Shown here one piece after another: positions 54,362 through 54,833 of a DNA stretch of 54,833 nucleotides. Numbering within the stretch: position 1 is the stretch's first letter; every line of letters begins with the position of its first letter. The position numbers and the translations under genes are program-made. The stretch spans positions 1 through 54,833 of the forward strand of contig LUOR01000009.1 of the NCBI GenBank assembly GCA_001626925.1, written 5' to 3'. Under the pieces are notes generated by a model. It made no database searches. It saw nothing but the letters and a program-made list of their open reading frames with translations, and was not told where the DNA came from. The DNA is from Moraxellaceae bacterium REDSEA-S32_B1 (GTDB lineage Bacteria > Pseudomonadota > Gammaproteobacteria > Pseudomonadales > Moraxellaceae).

Positions 54362-54833
54362 AACAAAATAAGTTGGCTAATTGAATTGAGTTGATTAAGT
54401 ATTAAAAATCTGTAGCAAATATAGGGTAAAACTTCACTTTTGATAAGCAAAATCTGTGCCTTAAATTGACTTTTTGTATTGCAAAATTTTAGAATCGTGC
54501 GCAGTATCACTTTTTATTCAAATCATGTTTTGGAACACTTCCTATTTTAAGTTCTTACTTTAAGAAAAAATAGCGTTCACAATAGGTGGAATTTTGGTAA
54601 AAAAGTGATAAATAACGATAAAAATAGAAAATATTTTAATAAATAGTAAATGAATGCAAATATATTCCCGAAAACACTGGTAAAGTTTAAAAAATCGAGC
54701 AATAATGTAAATCAGTTATTGATACATTAGTCTTCAGGGTGTGGAGGGAATGCGTCGCACCAAAATAGCACAACTTATATGGTGCAATGACCCAAAAAGT
54801 CACGACGCAACTGAGCAAGCGATTTGCCACAAG
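54362..54833. promoter_or_regulatory. AT-rich upstream region of nasT, with palindromic element near the window edge
   Basis: 472 bases without a gene. The first 380 bases are AT-rich and hold no clear signal. At 54751-54809, TGCGTCG and CGACGCA enclose GCACC (54757-54761) and GGTGC (54781-54785), a nested palindrome with NtrC-type half sites. A -24/-12-like sequence follows at 54815-54829 on the minus strand. Confidence 0.45.
54815..54829 (-). promoter_or_regulatory. Sigma-54-like promoter directed at nasT
   Basis: On the minus strand, TGGCAAATCGCTTGC matches TGGCAC-N5-TTGC with one mismatch and the correct spacing. The start would lie near 54803, giving a leader of about 440 bases before nasT. 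It may instead be fortuitous, since the window ends a few bases beyond it. Confidence 0.5.

Overview
The window is about 55 kb of a low-to-moderate GC gammaproteobacterial chromosome. Gene content, protein sequences and order (paired Acinetobacter-type ompA genes, a NirD-oxidoreductase fusion, oprB-gcd, rplM-rpsI, rnpB next to a YfhL-type ferredoxin) fit the genus Acinetobacter, probably an environmental species. No prophage, insertion sequence, CRISPR array or rRNA operon is visible. One tRNA (Leu-CAA) and the RNase P RNA are present.

Layout. 0-17.9 kb is mainly housekeeping: an MscS-like channel, a YhiN-type flavoprotein, tRNA-Leu, queA, a DUF3137/lemA pair, smpB, coaD, a ferredoxin, rnpB, two small exported proteins, serC, an SDR dehydrogenase, a YaiI protein, an EamA permease, a PilZ protein and the lipoprotein exporter lolC-lolD. 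At 18-20.5 kb lies comEC, which is broken: two frames are joined across a missing segment. Then come a lipid A-type acyltransferase, an S49 peptidase, a hydrolase, rpsI-rplM, an AraC regulator and a CaiB-type CoA transferase. 27.5-35.4 kb is metabolic: an OprB porin with membrane glucose dehydrogenase, a sulfite reductase with its DUF934 partner, a glyoxalase-like protein and a thiolase. 35.5-40.3 kb holds a GspH/FimT pseudopilin, two tandem ompA genes with near-identical terminators, a small basic protein and a PhzF protein.

40.4-54.8 kb is one functional theme, assimilatory nitrate reduction: a NarK/NasA-type transporter, nirB, a NirD-FAD oxidoreductase fusion, nasA, mobA and moaA (molybdenum cofactor), a flavin monooxygenase, then nasS and nasT on the opposite strand. 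The transporter is preceded by a well-formed sigma-54 -24/-12 promoter. The transcript predicted from it begins with two hairpins whose hexaloops both carry A at position 1 and G at position 4, the signature of RNA targets of ANTAR proteins such as NasT. Nitrogen limitation (sigma-54/NtrC) and nitrate (NasS-NasT) would therefore both control the operon. The nasA reading frame is nevertheless interrupted by a frameshift that also appears to remove about a dozen family-conserved residues, so nitrate reduction may be lost in this strain while nitrite reduction is intact.

Other points of note are a dispersed palindromic element found right after the lemA and moaA stop codons, a cluster of inverted repeats upstream of the first ompA, perfect hairpins at two junctions inside the nas operon, and small genes under 60 codons. 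All functional calls come from reading motifs by eye; no database search was run.
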